Assembly: GCF_041200145.1 (NCBI RefSeq)
Contig: NZ_CP165734.1
Span: 4,030,001-4,094,000 of the forward strand
From: Bradyrhizobium sp. LLZ17
GTDB taxonomy: Bacteria > Pseudomonadota > Alphaproteobacteria > Rhizobiales > Xanthobacteraceae
Reading direction: 5' to 3'
DNA length: 64,000 nucleotides
Under the pieces are notes generated by a model. It did no database searches, was not told the DNA's origin, and saw only the letters and a program-made list of their open reading frames with translations. The position numbers and the translations under genes were made by a program. Shown one piece after another: positions 8,672 through 18,742 of this stretch. Numbering within the stretch: the first letter of the stretch is position 1; every line of letters starts with the position of its first letter.

Positions 8672-10234
8672 ATGTCCGATCCGCTCCATGCATCGTCCCC
8701 GACTTGTGCGCAGACGCTACGGGCGCTGGCGCGCTATCCCGGCCGCACCGCTTTCGCGTGGCCCGGTGGATCGCTGAGCTATCAGGGCACCGTCGATTTG
8801 ATCGGACGCATCCAGGGCGTGTTCATGCGGCTCGGCTTGCAGCCCGGCGCGCGCGTGGCCTTTCTCACCGCGAACCGCGCCGACACCTGGTGCGCCGGCG
8901 TCGCCGCGCAATTGTCGCGATGCTGCGTCACCTGGCTGCACCCGCTCGGATCGCAGGCCGACCAGCTGTTTCAGCTCGAGGATTCCGAGTCCGAAGTGCT
9001 GGTGGTCGACGTCGCCGCCTTCCGCGATCGCGGCGGCGAGCTCGCTGCGCAAGCGACCCGGCTCAAGGCGGTTTTCACCATGGGACCGGCCGACTACGGC
9101 GTCGATCTCCTGCAGGCGATCGAGAACGCAGGCCATGCCGGCGCGCGGTGCCTCGCAAGCCTCGACGATCTCTCCACGCTGAACTACACCGGCGGCACCA
9201 CCGGCAAGTCCAAGGGCGCGCTGCGCTACCACCGCGAAAACGCCGGAGCTGCCGCCGCGATCCTCGCCGACTTCGAAATCCCGGACGCTGCGCGCTATCT
9301 CACGGTCGCCCCGATCAGCCACGTCGCCGGGACGAAAGTGCTGCCAACGCTGATGCGCGGCGGCACCGTGCACATGCTGAAAGGTTTCGATCCCGAGGCG
9401 GTGCTGGCGACGATCGCGCGCGAGCGCATCAATTTCACGCTGTTCGTGCCGACGATGATCTACGTGCTGCTCGATCATCCGGCACTGAGCAAGACCGATC
9501 TCTCCTCGCTCGATCTCGTGCTCTACGGCGCCTCGGCGATGTCGCGGAGCCGGCTGGTCGAAGCCATCGAGCGCATCGGGCCGGTGTTCTCGCAGCTCTA
9601 CGGCCAGACCGAATGCTACCCGGTCTCGGTGTTGCGCAGAAAAGATCACGATCCCCGAACGCCGGAGCTGTTTTTGTCCTGCGGCTTCCCGATCGCGGCC
9701 TGCGAGGTCAAAATCCTCGACGACGACAACCACGAGGTGAAGACGGGCGATGCCGGCGAGATCTGCGTGCGCGCGCCACATGTGATGGCGGAGTATTGGA
9801 AGCGGCCCGACATCACGGCCGAGACGCTCAGGAACGGTTGGGTCCACACCGGTGACATCGCGCGCCAGGACGAGCGCGGCTACATGTTCATCCTCGACCG
9901 CAAGAAGGACATGATCGTCAGCGGCGGCTTCAACATTTTTCCGCGCGAGGTCGAGGACGTGCTGTCGCAGCACGCGGACGTGGCGATGGTCGCTGTCGTC
10001 GGCGTACCGGACGAGAAATGGGGCGAGGCGGTCACCGCGATCATCGTGCCGCGCGAGGGCGCAAAGCCCGATCCGGACGAGCTGATCGATCTGGTGAGGA
10101 TGCGAAAGGGCTCGGCGCATGCGCCCAAGCAGATCCAGTTCGTCAAGCAGCTGCCGATGACCGGCGTCGGCAAGGTCGACAAGAAGGTGCTGCGCGCGAG
10201 CTTCTGGAGCGGCCGGGACCGGATGGTGGGGTAA
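8672..10234 (+). CDS. AMP-dependent acyl-CoA synthetase (ligase)
   Basis: This 520-residue ANL-superfamily enzyme activates a carboxylic acid to acyl-AMP and then acyl-CoA. Motifs are the P-loop YTGGTTGKSKGA (about residue 172), YGQTECYPVS (adenine-binding A5), GWVHTGDIARQD (A7) and LDRKKDMIVSGGFNIFPREV (A8/hinge), with the catalytic lysine region GVGKVDKKVL near the end. ATG at 8672 is used; longer upstream frames are not needed. No membrane or signal segments. It lies between two nitronate monooxygenase-like genes and a thioesterase, suggesting fatty or aromatic acid turnover. Substrate unknown. Confidence 0.88.
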   Translation: MSDPLHASSPTCAQTLRALARYPGRTAFAWPGGSLSYQGTVDLIGRIQGVFMRLGLQPGARVAFLTANRADTWCAGVAAQLSRCCVTWLHPLGSQADQLFQLEDSESEVLVVDVAAFRDRGGELAAQATRLKAVFTMGPADYGVDLLQAIENAGHAGARCLASLDDLSTLNYTGGTTGKSKGALRYHRENAGAAAAILADFEIPDAARYLTVAPISHVAGTKVLPTLMRGGTVHMLKGFDPEAVLATIARERINFTLFVPTMIYVLLDHPALSKTDLSSLDLVLYGASAMSRSRLVEAIERIGPVFSQLYGQTECYPVSVLRRKDHDPRTPELFLSCGFPIAACEVKILDDDNHEVKTGDAGEICVRAPHVMAEYWKRPDITAETLRNGWVHTGDIARQDERGYMFILDRKKDMIVSGGFNIFPREVEDVLSQHADVAMVAVVGVPDEKWGEAVTAIIVPREGAKPDPDELIDLVRMRKGSAHAPKQIQFVKQLPMTGVGKVDKKVLRASFWSGRDRMVG

Positions 10235-10373
10235 ATACCCCGGGATTTTACGGTGCTTTTGTGGCCCGGGCGCCACAATGGGCGGCGGAGTGCGCGTCCG
10301 CCCCGGCCGCCCGATTGCCGGCGAATCCGGGAATCAACTAGACCGCTGACGGGGCTGGGAAGCGGAGAGTGAA

Positions 10374-10472
10374 ATGCGAGTCGCTTCCCTGGAAAGTGCA
10401 GTCGCCGCGGTCACGTTGATCACGGCTATCGTCGTGGTGCTGTGGGAGATCAAGATCTTCTACGGCGTGTGA
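10374..10472 (+). CDS. Possible 32-aa membrane microprotein
   Basis: An ATG at 10374, preceded by AGCGGAGAGTGAA (a plausible ribosome-binding site), opens a 32-codon frame: MRVASLESAVAAVTLITAIV, then VVLWEIKIFYGV and stop. It is one hydrophobic helix with an acidic residue near the start and an aromatic C-terminus. This is compatible with a small single-pass membrane protein. No family is recognised. Confidence 0.4.
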   Translation: MRVASLESAVAAVTLITAIVVVLWEIKIFYGV

Positions 10473-10556
10473 ACTGGCAGGATGCCGAGCATCCACTTCC
10501 GCGGCGGCGGAAGCCTGCCGTTCAATCGGCCCCAAAAGCAACCGCAGCGCTTGCCG

Positions 10557-11336
10557 TCACGCCTGGCGCTTCTCAATCACCAGGCTCTGCACCGCGCGGC
10601 CGAAATAGCCTTGCCGATCTGCGAGCCGCGACATCGCCAGCCCCGCGCCGTCAGGTCCGATCCAGGATTCGCCATCGAGCAGGATCCACTCGCCGACGGG
10701 CTCGCGCGCAAGGCTCACCGTGAGGTCGGCGTTGATGAAGGTCCAGGCGCGGAAGTCGAGCGTCGAGGCGGTGCCGTTGGAGAAGTCGGCAGCGATCACG
10801 GCGCGCATTGCCTGCGACACTGCTTCGCCTTGGACCAGCGGATGGTCGAGGCGAAACCAGATCGCGCCCGCACCGGCCTGTCCGAAGCGGCCGCGCGCGG
10901 CACGCATCGACACCATGCCCGCGAACGGACTGCTCGCGCCGTGGCCGTCCTCGACCAGCGAATCCTCGGGCGACGGCAAGGTGACCGGCAACTCACCGAC
11001 GTTATCGGGCAGCGCCAGCGCCTGCCGCTTGATCTTGAGCACGGTGGCGCCGACGACCTGGACGCCGTCGGCCAACAGCTTCACTTCGCAGAGCTGGATC
11101 TTGCGGCCCTCGCGCAGCACCGCGGTGGCAATCGTGAGCGGCGCCACCGGGACGGGACGCATCAGGTCGATCGTGACGCGCGCGACGTTCATCGGCACCG
11201 GCGTCGGAATGCGTTCCGCCGCCCACGTCACCAGCGCCGAGGGCGCCGAGCCGTGCTGCATGCGCCGGTCCCACGGCCCCGCAGCTTCCGGGCTGGTGAT
11301 CACGCTGTTGCCGTCGACGCGGTAGATGGCGGTCAT
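10557..11336 (-). CDS. Acyl-CoA thioesterase-like double hot-dog protein
   Basis: A 259-residue protein starting MTAIYRVDGNSVITSPEAAG and resembling the thioesterase-like (TesB-type, 4HBT_3) superfamily with two hot-dog folds: an N-terminal half with the GPWDRRMQHGSAPSALVTWA segment and a C-terminal half with the FINADLTVSLAREPVGEWI stretch. It probably hydrolyses acyl-CoA thioesters. GGAG precedes ATG 11336; an upstream ATG at 11354 is less likely. It sits between the acyl-CoA ligase and a nitronate monooxygenase, consistent with a lipid-catabolic block. Substrate unknown. Confidence 0.75.
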   Translation of the reverse strand: MTAIYRVDGNSVITSPEAAGPWDRRMQHGSAPSALVTWAAERIPTPVPMNVARVTIDLMRPVPVAPLTIATAVLREGRKIQLCEVKLLADGVQVVGATVLKIKRQALALPDNVGELPVTLPSPEDSLVEDGHGASSPFAGMVSMRAARGRFGQAGAGAIWFRLDHPLVQGEAVSQAMRAVIAADFSNGTASTLDFRAWTFINADLTVSLAREPVGEWILLDGESWIGPDGAGLAMSRLADRQGYFGRAVQSLVIEKRQA

Positions 11337-11373
11337 CGCTTCTCCGTGATGCACATTCGGAGCTCAGCAAAAG

Positions 11374-11498
11374 TGTCGTCCCGGCGAAGGCCGGGACCCA
11401 TACCCACAGGCAGCAGTTGGTGAAACGAGATCGTGGTTGATATCGAGCGCAGCAACGACCCGTCGGGGTTATGGGTCCCGGCCTTCGCCGGGACGACA
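11374..11498. repeat. Palindromic dispersed repeat, GTCGTCCCGGCGAAGG family (copy 1)
   Basis: A 125-bp element bounded by inverted arms (TGTCGTCCCGGCGAAGGCCG on the left, its complement on the right). Two further copies lie at 26390-26516 and 46692-46819. Confidence 0.85.
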
Positions 11499-11505
11499 GC
11501 GGGGC

Positions 11506-12474
11506 TCACAGCGGCGGATCGATCGCCTCGTCGTATTCCTTCTTGAAGCGCGCGATCAGTTCGGCGGCGGGCAGGACCTTGTCGACGCTGCCGATGCCCT
11601 GCCCACTGCCCCAGATCTCCTTCCAGGCCTTCGGCTTGGCGCGCTCGCCGGAGGCGTCGGTGCCGAAATTCATCTTGGAGGGGTCGGAGGTCGGCAGGTT
11701 TTCGGGATCCATGCCGGCGGCGAGGATGGACGGCTTCAGGTAATTGCCATGCACGCCGGTGAACAGGTTGGAATAGACGATGTCGTCGGCCGTCGCGCCC
11801 GCGATCATCTCCTTGTAGTTCTCGACCGCGTTGGCCTCCTTGGTGGCAATGAAGGCCGAGCCGATATAGGCGAAGTCGGCGCCGAGGATGCGCGCGGCCC
11901 GGATCGCCTTGCCGTTGCCGATGGCGCCCGAGAGCGCGATCGGGCCGTCAAACCATTTTCGCGTTTCGGCGACGAAAGCGAGCGGCGAAATCGTGCCGGC
12001 ATGACCGCCGGCGCCGGCGGCGACCAGGATCAAGCCGTCGGCCCCCTTCTCGATCGCCTTATGCGCGAATTTCTGGTTGATCACGTCGTGGAAGACGATG
12101 CCGCCCCAACCGTGCACCGCCTGATTGAGCTCCTCACGGGCGCCGAGCGAGGAGATGATCATCGGCACCTTGTACTTCGCGCAGAGCTGCATGTCCTGGT
12201 CGAGCCGGTTGTTCGACTTGTGCACGATCTGGTTGACTGCGAACGGCGCCGACGGCTTGTCGGGATGCGCGCGATCATAGGCCGCGAGCTCTTCGGTGAT
12301 CCGCGCCAGCCATTCGTCCAGCAGCTCCGGCGGCCGCGCGTTCAGCGACGGAAACGAGCCGACCACCCCCGCCTTGCACTGCGCGATCACGAGATCGGGC
12401 ACTGAGATGATGAAGAGCGGCGAACCGATCACTGGGATCGAGAGGCGCCCCTTGAACAAGGCAGGCATGGACAT
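11506..12474 (-). CDS. Nitronate monooxygenase family protein
   Basis: A 322-residue FMN-dependent TIM-barrel flavoprotein of the nitronate monooxygenase family, which oxidises nitroalkanes or propionate 3-nitronate using O2. It has an intact GAGGHAG loop with the likely catalytic histidine 158, a C-terminal FMN/phosphate stretch (ADFAYIGSAFIATKEANAVE), and an N-terminal LSIPVIGSPLFIISVPDLVI strand. ATG at 12474. No signal peptide, so cytosolic. It is a paralogue of the interrupted gene at 7627-8592; a homologous member is often annotated as a nitronate monooxygenase, although some act on other substrates. Confidence 0.8.
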   Translation of the reverse strand: MSMPALFKGRLSIPVIGSPLFIISVPDLVIAQCKAGVVGSFPSLNARPPELLDEWLARITEELAAYDRAHPDKPSAPFAVNQIVHKSNNRLDQDMQLCAKYKVPMIISSLGAREELNQAVHGWGGIVFHDVINQKFAHKAIEKGADGLILVAAGAGGHAGTISPLAFVAETRKWFDGPIALSGAIGNGKAIRAARILGADFAYIGSAFIATKEANAVENYKEMIAGATADDIVYSNLFTGVHGNYLKPSILAAGMDPENLPTSDPSKMNFGTDASGERAKPKAWKEIWGSGQGIGSVDKVLPAAELIARFKKEYDEAIDPPL

Positions 12475-12636
12475 TGGGAAGCGATCCTTGGTTGGTCAGA
12501 CGCATTGCAGGTTGGCAGCCATACCAACAAGGCAATCTTTCCACTGTCAAGTATTGCGTTTTGGCGCCGTGCGGATGTCATTACCGCAATTCCAACGCGC
12601 GGAATTCGCCAGTCGAGACACGCGGCGCGCGCAACT

Positions 12637-12750
12637 CGTCGTCCATCGTTCCGGGATGCGCCGACAGGCGCAGGCCGGAATCCATCGGGCGCCAGCACAT
12701 ATGGCACAATGGATTCCGGGTTCGCGCTTCCGCGCGCCCCGGAATGACGA
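12637..12750. repeat. Palindromic intergenic repeat (TTCCGGGATG / CCGGAATGACG family)
   Basis: Inverted arms GTCGTCCATCGTTCCGGG and CCCCGGAATGACGA enclose internal inverted segments. The element fills most of the gap between the nitronate monooxygenase and aspartase genes. Confidence 0.6.
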
Positions 12751-12760
12751 GCCACTGTGT

Positions 12761-14161
<1,401 letters not shown>

Positions 14162-14197
14162 GGGCGCTCCTTGTTGCTCGCGCGCGGAATCATCGCG

Positions 14198-14728
14198 TCA
14201 GTTCTGGCACAGCGCGCTGGTCACGAAAGTATCGGTGCGGCAGTCGTCCGGCCTGCGGGTCCTGCCCGGGATCAAAACCTTGGCCGAGCATTTTTCGGCG
14301 GAGTCGGCATTCAGGCCCTTGCCTTCCTTGTAGCCCTTGCTCTGGCACAACAGGTCGGCGGCCTGCTTGCAGTCAGGGCCGCCGTTTGACGAGGCCGGAC
14401 AGGCCACGCGCCCCGACACCATGCTGGACGGCTTCGCCAGGCGTGACAAATCGTTCATGGTTTCGCTCGGACTTTTGAGCGGCGGCAGGATGGAGGGCAG
14501 CTTGTCGAACAGCTTGCTCATTTCGTTGATCAGCCCGGGATTGTCCTCGCGCGCCGGCGGTGCAGGCGTCGATGTCGGCGGCGCAACCTGCGGCCCCGGC
14601 TCCTGGACGCCAAGCGCCGGCGGTGCCGATTGCGGCCATCCAGCCGTGCTGGAGCCGAACAGGAGCAGGAGCACCGCTGAAATCAGCCTGCTCAGCCGTA
14701 CCGCCGGATTGCCGGACCGAACCATCAT
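14198..14728 (-). CDS. Secreted hypothetical protein with paired cysteines
   Basis: This 176-residue protein has a signal peptide (RLISAVLLLLFGSSTAGW), a Pro-rich linker (PPTSTPAPPAREDNPG) and a C-terminal domain with several cysteines (VACPASSNGGPDCKQAADLL, then EKCSAKVLIPGRTRRPDDCR). It is probably periplasmic and disulfide-bonded. The gene lies upstream of aspA on the same strand, about 35 bp away. Family and role unknown. Confidence 0.7.
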   Translation of the reverse strand: MMVRSGNPAVRLSRLISAVLLLLFGSSTAGWPQSAPPALGVQEPGPQVAPPTSTPAPPAREDNPGLINEMSKLFDKLPSILPPLKSPSETMNDLSRLAKPSSMVSGRVACPASSNGGPDCKQAADLLCQSKGYKEGKGLNADSAEKCSAKVLIPGRTRRPDDCRTDTFVTSALCQN

Positions 14729-14774
14729 GACGGCAACCGTAACCGAAGCCGGCCCAGCGTCAAAGCATTGGGAC

Positions 14775-15355
14775 TTAGATCAGCTTGACCGCCACCACGA
14801 AGCCCAGCACGAGCACCGCTGCGCCGATCGCCACCCACAATCCAAGATGCTTCTCGATCCTGACCCGGATCCAGTCGCCATAGCGGTTGAGCAGGATGGC
14901 GACGATGAAGAAACGCCCACCGCGCGCAACGATCGAGCACAGGATGAAGAGGCCGAGGTTATAGCCGGCAAAGCCCGAGGTGATGGTGACCAGCTTGTAG
15001 GAATCGGCGTCAGGCCCTTGAGCAGGATGATCACCGCGCCCCATTCCGCATAGGAGGCGCGGAAAGCATCCACCTTGTCGCCGAGCCCGTAGACCTGGAT
15101 CAGCCAATGGCCGACCGAGTCAAACAGCAGCGATCCGATGGCATAGCCGAGCAGGCCGCCCACCACCGATGTCGCGGTGCAGATCGCGGCATAGAGCCAG
15201 GCGCGCTGCGGGCGCGCCAGCGACATCGGGATCAGCATCACGTCCGGAGGGACGGGAAAGAAGGAGCTTTCGGCGAAAGCCACGGCACCCATGATCCAGA
15301 GCGCGTAGGGCTTGTGGGCGGCGTCGATGCACCAATCGTAGATACGTTTCAGCAT
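14775..15355 (-). pseudogene. YqaA/DedA-type membrane protein, frameshifted
   Basis: The N-terminal part (MLKRIYDWCIDAAHKPYALW, then FFPVPPDVMLIPMSLA and AICTATSVVGGLLGYAIGSL) is a YqaA-like SNARE-associated/DedA-type membrane protein. After LLKGLTPIP the protein continues in another frame as YKLVTITSGFAGYNLGLFIL to FVVAVKLI. The lesion is at 15000-15001: two Gs on the plus strand where the coding sequence needs three (ATTCCC TAC). One missing base explains everything. Without correction the frame gives a scrambled C-terminus. The family is involved in membrane homeostasis. True break or sequencing error cannot be told. Confidence 0.75.
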
Positions 15356-15421
15356 GGCGCCGCGATGAAGCACCATGGGACGGATTTGTCCATGCCGAGA
15401 TGGGACCGATTTGCGCCGCTT

Positions 15422-15826
15422 CTAGTGGCGCTTGCGCGCAGTGCGGCCTTCGTGGGCGACAATAGGCCGCCTCGCGGCAACGCGTGGCGAGGCGACTTTG
15501 GGCAGCTTCATCGCCGATTTCGGTAGCTTCTCGGCGATGCCGAGCATGTCCTCCCGCCGCGCCATCTCGCGCCAGACGTCTTCGGGACGCACGCCGGCCG
15601 AGGCCCAGAGCACGGTCAGATTGTAGAGCAGATCGGCACTTTCCCGGATCACGGCCTGGCTGTCGCCATTGACCGCGTCGATCACGACCTCGATGGCCTC
15701 TTCGGCGAGCTTCTTCGCCATTTTGGAGGGTCCACGCTGAAACAGCCGGGCAGTACGCGACGTTGCCGGATCTAGGTCCCTGGCCGCGAGCACAGCCAAA
15801 TATAGCCGCTCAAGCGAATCACTCAT
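15422..15826 (-). CDS. Phosphoribosyl-ATP pyrophosphohydrolase-like protein (HisE-like)
   Basis: A 134-residue MazG-superfamily protein with the HisE core: MAKKLAEEAIEVVIDAVN and ESADLLYNLTVLWASAGV. HisE hydrolyses phosphoribosyl-ATP to phosphoribosyl-AMP in histidine synthesis. No other his gene is in view, so this is a stand-alone copy; whether it is the functional hisE or a paralogue is open. The ~30-residue C-terminal extension (VASPRVAARRPIVAHEGRTA) is basic and unlike the short classical enzyme. Confidence 0.75.
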   Translation of the reverse strand: MSDSLERLYLAVLAARDLDPATSRTARLFQRGPSKMAKKLAEEAIEVVIDAVNGDSQAVIRESADLLYNLTVLWASAGVRPEDVWREMARREDMLGIAEKLPKSAMKLPKVASPRVAARRPIVAHEGRTARKRH

Positions 15827-15882
15827 GTCCTCAAAGCTACTCCAAACCCATGGAGAGCGCGTTAACGCCTGGCATAGAAGCG

Positions 15883-15917
15883 AAAAACAGGCCGGCGCGA
15901 CAAGCGCGACGGCCTGT
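15883..15917 (-). terminator. Rho-independent terminator
   Basis: Stem CAGGCCG / CGGCCTG with a T-rich run after it on the minus strand (AAAAA at 15883-15887 on plus). It is placed just beyond the stop of the leftward gene at 15942. Confidence 0.7.
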
Positions 15918-15941
15918 TGGTCGATGGCTTAGGTCGATCGG

Positions 15942-16304
15942 TTAATAGCAGCGGTAACCGGAATGGCCGTGGGAGCAGACCTTGGTGTAGCCGCCATAGC
16001 GCTCAGGATAGTCCGAGCCGTAATAGTAGGGACCATAGCCGGGGCCACTGTAGTAGGCCGGACCGCTGTCGTAATAGTAACCCGGACCCGAATCATAGGC
16101 GTAGGCGTCACGGGTCGCGGCGATCGCAAGCCCGGTGCCGATGATGCCGGCAATCGCCGCGCCGGCGAAGGCCGCGCCGCCGCCACCATGCCAATGGCGG
16201 CCGCCGGCAAACGATGCGGTGGGGGCGACACTGGTCAGCGCCAGCACCGCCGCGGTGGCGAGAACGGCCTTGCGGCCGGCACGCTTGGAAAATCTGTCAA
16301 ACAT
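15942..16304 (-). CDS. Small secreted Gly/Tyr-rich protein
   Basis: This 120-residue protein has a signal-like N-terminus (KAVLATAAVLALTSVAPTAS) and then Gly/His, Ala and Tyr-rich segments (AFAGAAIAGIIGTGLAIAAT, then PGYYYDSGPAYYSGPGYGPY), ending in two cysteines (VCSHGHSGYRC). It is probably exported. The start at 16304 is chosen because AGGAGGG lies eight bases upstream; a start at 16331 would skip that site. Function unknown. Confidence 0.65.
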   Translation of the reverse strand: MFDRFSKRAGRKAVLATAAVLALTSVAPTASFAGGRHWHGGGGAAFAGAAIAGIIGTGLAIAATRDAYAYDSGPGYYYDSGPAYYSGPGYGPYYYGSDYPERYGGYTKVCSHGHSGYRCY

Positions 16305-16748
16305 GTGCTGGACCCTCCTTGGGACCTTCAATGGTGCCTTGAGACAGGCTCATGTCTCTCAACCACCGCATCCCATGTTGGGTTCCCGAACCCCAACAGA
16401 AGCTGAACGGCGCTGCGTGATCATGACGCAACCGCCGCTCATCTGCCGTTCATGTCGACGCGGAGAGCGTCGTCGCCGGCCGCGGCCAAAGGCGACAGCG
16501 AGCTCGCATTGGTCGACGTCAACGAGCTCATTCGATTCGTGACAAGGTGGATGCGCCGCTCGTCAAGGCGGTGTTCAAATTCAGCAGGCGGCCGACAGCA
16601 AGCAACAATTTCGACGACCTGTTTCTGCCGCCGCTCGAAGGGCGGCTGATCAATTGAGTAAAACTGAGAGCTTCCGCTGTATCTCGCGGGCGATCCCTGC
16701 TTAAGATACAGGCTCATCTCGTTCGATCCGCCCGAGCTCCTCGCCCGC
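16305..16748. other. Gap with a possible gene remnant
   Basis: Within this roughly 440-bp gap no intact gene is supported. A plus-strand stretch near 16485-16540 reads GDSELALVDVNELI, similar to segments in PAS/histidine-kinase proteins, then breaks into an unrelated frame ending at a TGA near 16658. This may be debris of a decayed gene. Confidence 0.3.
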
Positions 16749-18557
16749 ATGTCCATGTTCAGACTGTACACCCGTGTTCTCGAGTTGCTCGGCAAGGAGG
16801 CGCGGCTGGGCTGGCTGCTGGCGTTCGCCAACCTCCTGCTTGCCGCCTCGCAATTCGCCGAGCCCGTATTGTTCGGCCGCATCGTCGATGTGCTGTCCGG
16901 CAAGACGGTGGCCGGCTCGAACTCGGCGTGGCCGTTCCTGATGGCATGGGTGGCGTTCGGCCTGTTCACGATAGCCTGCAGCGCGCTCGTGGCCTGGCAG
17001 GCCGACCGGCTCTCCCACCGCCAGCGTCAGGCAGTGCTGACGAGCTATTTCGAGCACATTCTGCAGCTGCCGCTCACCTTCCACTCCGGCACCCATTCGG
17101 GCCGGCTGATGAAGGTGATGCTCAATGGCACGGATGCGCTGTGGCGGCTCTGGCTCGGCTTCTTCCGCGAGCATTTTGCCGCGATCCTGTCGGTCGTGGT
17201 GCTGCTGCCGCTGTCGCTCTATCTGAACTGGCGGCTCGCGATCCTGCTGTTCGTGCTCTGCATCGTCTTTACCGCGCTGACCACGTTCGTGGTGCGCAGG
17301 ACGTTCGGCATGCAGATGGCAGTCGAAGAGCAGTATAGCGAGCTCTCCGCCCGCGCCTCCGATGCGCTCGGCAACGTCGCGCTGGTGCAGAGCTTCGTGC
17401 GCGTGGAATCCGAGGTGCAGGGCTTGCGCTCCATCGCCGACCAATTGCTCGCCGCGCAAATGCCGGTGCTGTCATGGTGGGCGCTCGTCACCGTCATCAC
17501 GCGCGCCTCCACCACCATCACGGTGCTCGCGATTTTTACGCTCGGCATCGCCTTGCACGACCAGGGGCTCACATCCGTCGGCGAGATCGTGATGTTCGTG
17601 AGCTTTGCGACGCTGCTGATCCAGAAGCTCGAGCAGGTCGTGAGCTTCATCAACAACGTGTTCATGGAAGCGCCGCGGCTGCGCGAGTTCTTCAACGTGC
17701 TCGATGCCGTGCCCGCGGTCCACGACCGGTCCGATGCGATCGATGCGGGACGACTGTCCGGCCTGGTCGAGTTCAACGACGTCACCTTCTCCTATGACGG
17801 CAAGCGGCCGGCCGTCGAGGATCTCTCCTTCACCGCCCTGCCCGGCCAGACCATTGCGCTGGTCGGCGCGACCGGCGCCGGCAAGTCGACTGCGATCGCG
17901 CTGCTGCATCGCGCCTTCGATCCGCAATCCGGCTTCATCAGGATCGACGGCATGGACGTGCGCGGCGTCACGCTGACCTCGCTGCGGCGGAACATCGGCG
18001 TCGTGTTCCAGGAAGCGCTGTTGTTCAACCGCTCGATCGCGGAGAATTTGCGCGTCGGCAAGCCGGACGCGACCGAAGCCGAGATGCGCAAGGCGGCCGA
18101 GCGCGCGCAGGCGCTCGACTTCATCGAACGCAGCGGCGGCTTCGAGACCAATGCCGGCGAGCGCGGCCGCATGCTCTCCGGCGGCGAGCGGCAGCGGCTG
18201 TCGATCGCCCGCGCGCTGCTGAAGGACCCGCCGCTTTTGATCCTTGACGAGGCGACCAGCGCGCTCGACGCCGTCACGGAAGCCAAGGTGAATACCGCTC
18301 TCGACGAAGTGATGAAGGGCCGCACCACTTTCGTGATCGCGCACCGCCTCTCCACCATCCGCAACGCCACGCGGATCCTGGTGTTCGACAACGGACGCGT
18401 GATCGAAAGCGGAACTTTCGATGAACTCGTGGCCAAAGGCGGCCATTTCGCCGAGCTCGCCAGGGCCCAGTTCATGGTGCAGGAACAGGCACAAGCGACT
18501 GCACGGGCCAGCGTGACGGCGACCGAGGCTATCGCGACCGCGGCCAAATCCCCTTAG
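16749..18557 (+). CDS. ndvA: ABC exporter, NdvA-like cyclic beta-1,2-glucan transporter
   Basis: A 602-residue half-transporter with fused membrane (residues ~20-310) and ATPase (~335-570) domains. ATPase motifs are Walker [10 protein letters not shown] (about residue 371-379), signature [15 protein letters not shown] (about 476-490) and Walker [13 protein letters not shown] (about 494-505). The N-terminus [20 protein letters not shown] matches the NdvA family, which exports cyclic beta-1,2-glucan and acts with the synthase NdvB. Specific assignment rests on overall resemblance; other lipid or peptide exporters of the same superfamily are the alternative. No neighbouring ndvB is seen in the window. 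Confidence 0.85.
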   Translation: MSMFRLYTRVLELLGKEARLGWLLAFANLLLAASQFAEPVLFGRIVDVLSGKTVAGSNSAWPFLMAWVAFGLFTIACSALVAWQADRLSHRQRQAVLTSYFEHILQLPLTFHSGTHSGRLMKVMLNGTDALWRLWLGFFREHFAAILSVVVLLPLSLYLNWRLAILLFVLCIVFTALTTFVVRRTFGMQMAVEEQYSELSARASDALGNVALVQSFVRVESEVQGLRSIADQLLAAQMPVLSWWALVTVITRASTTITVLAIFTLGIALHDQGLTSVGEIVMFVSFATLLIQKLEQVVSFINNVFMEAPRLREFFNVLDAVPAVHDRSDAIDAGRLSGLVEFNDVTFSYDGKRPAVEDLSFTALPGQTIALVGATGAGKSTAIALLHRAFDPQSGFIRIDGMDVRGVTLTSLRRNIGVVFQEALLFNRSIAENLRVGKPDATEAEMRKAAERAQALDFIERSGGFETNAGERGRMLSGGERQRLSIARALLKDPPLLILDEATSALDAVTEAKVNTALDEVMKGRTTFVIAHRLSTIRNATRILVFDNGRVIESGTFDELVAKGGHFAELARAQFMVQEQAQATARASVTATEAIATAAKSP

Positions 18558-18742
18558 CAAGTCCCCGTAGGGCCGTCGAAATTCGGCCTATTTCATTGCG
18601 GAATACCAGCCCGAAACCCCTATTCTCGACGCAGGAGCCGGTATAGGTTTGCGACGCCGCAAGCGGCGCTGGATTCAGAACCGAACATCAGATCACGAGA
18701 GCCGTCCGGAACCGGCGGGTCTCCAAGGACCGGAATCGGATA

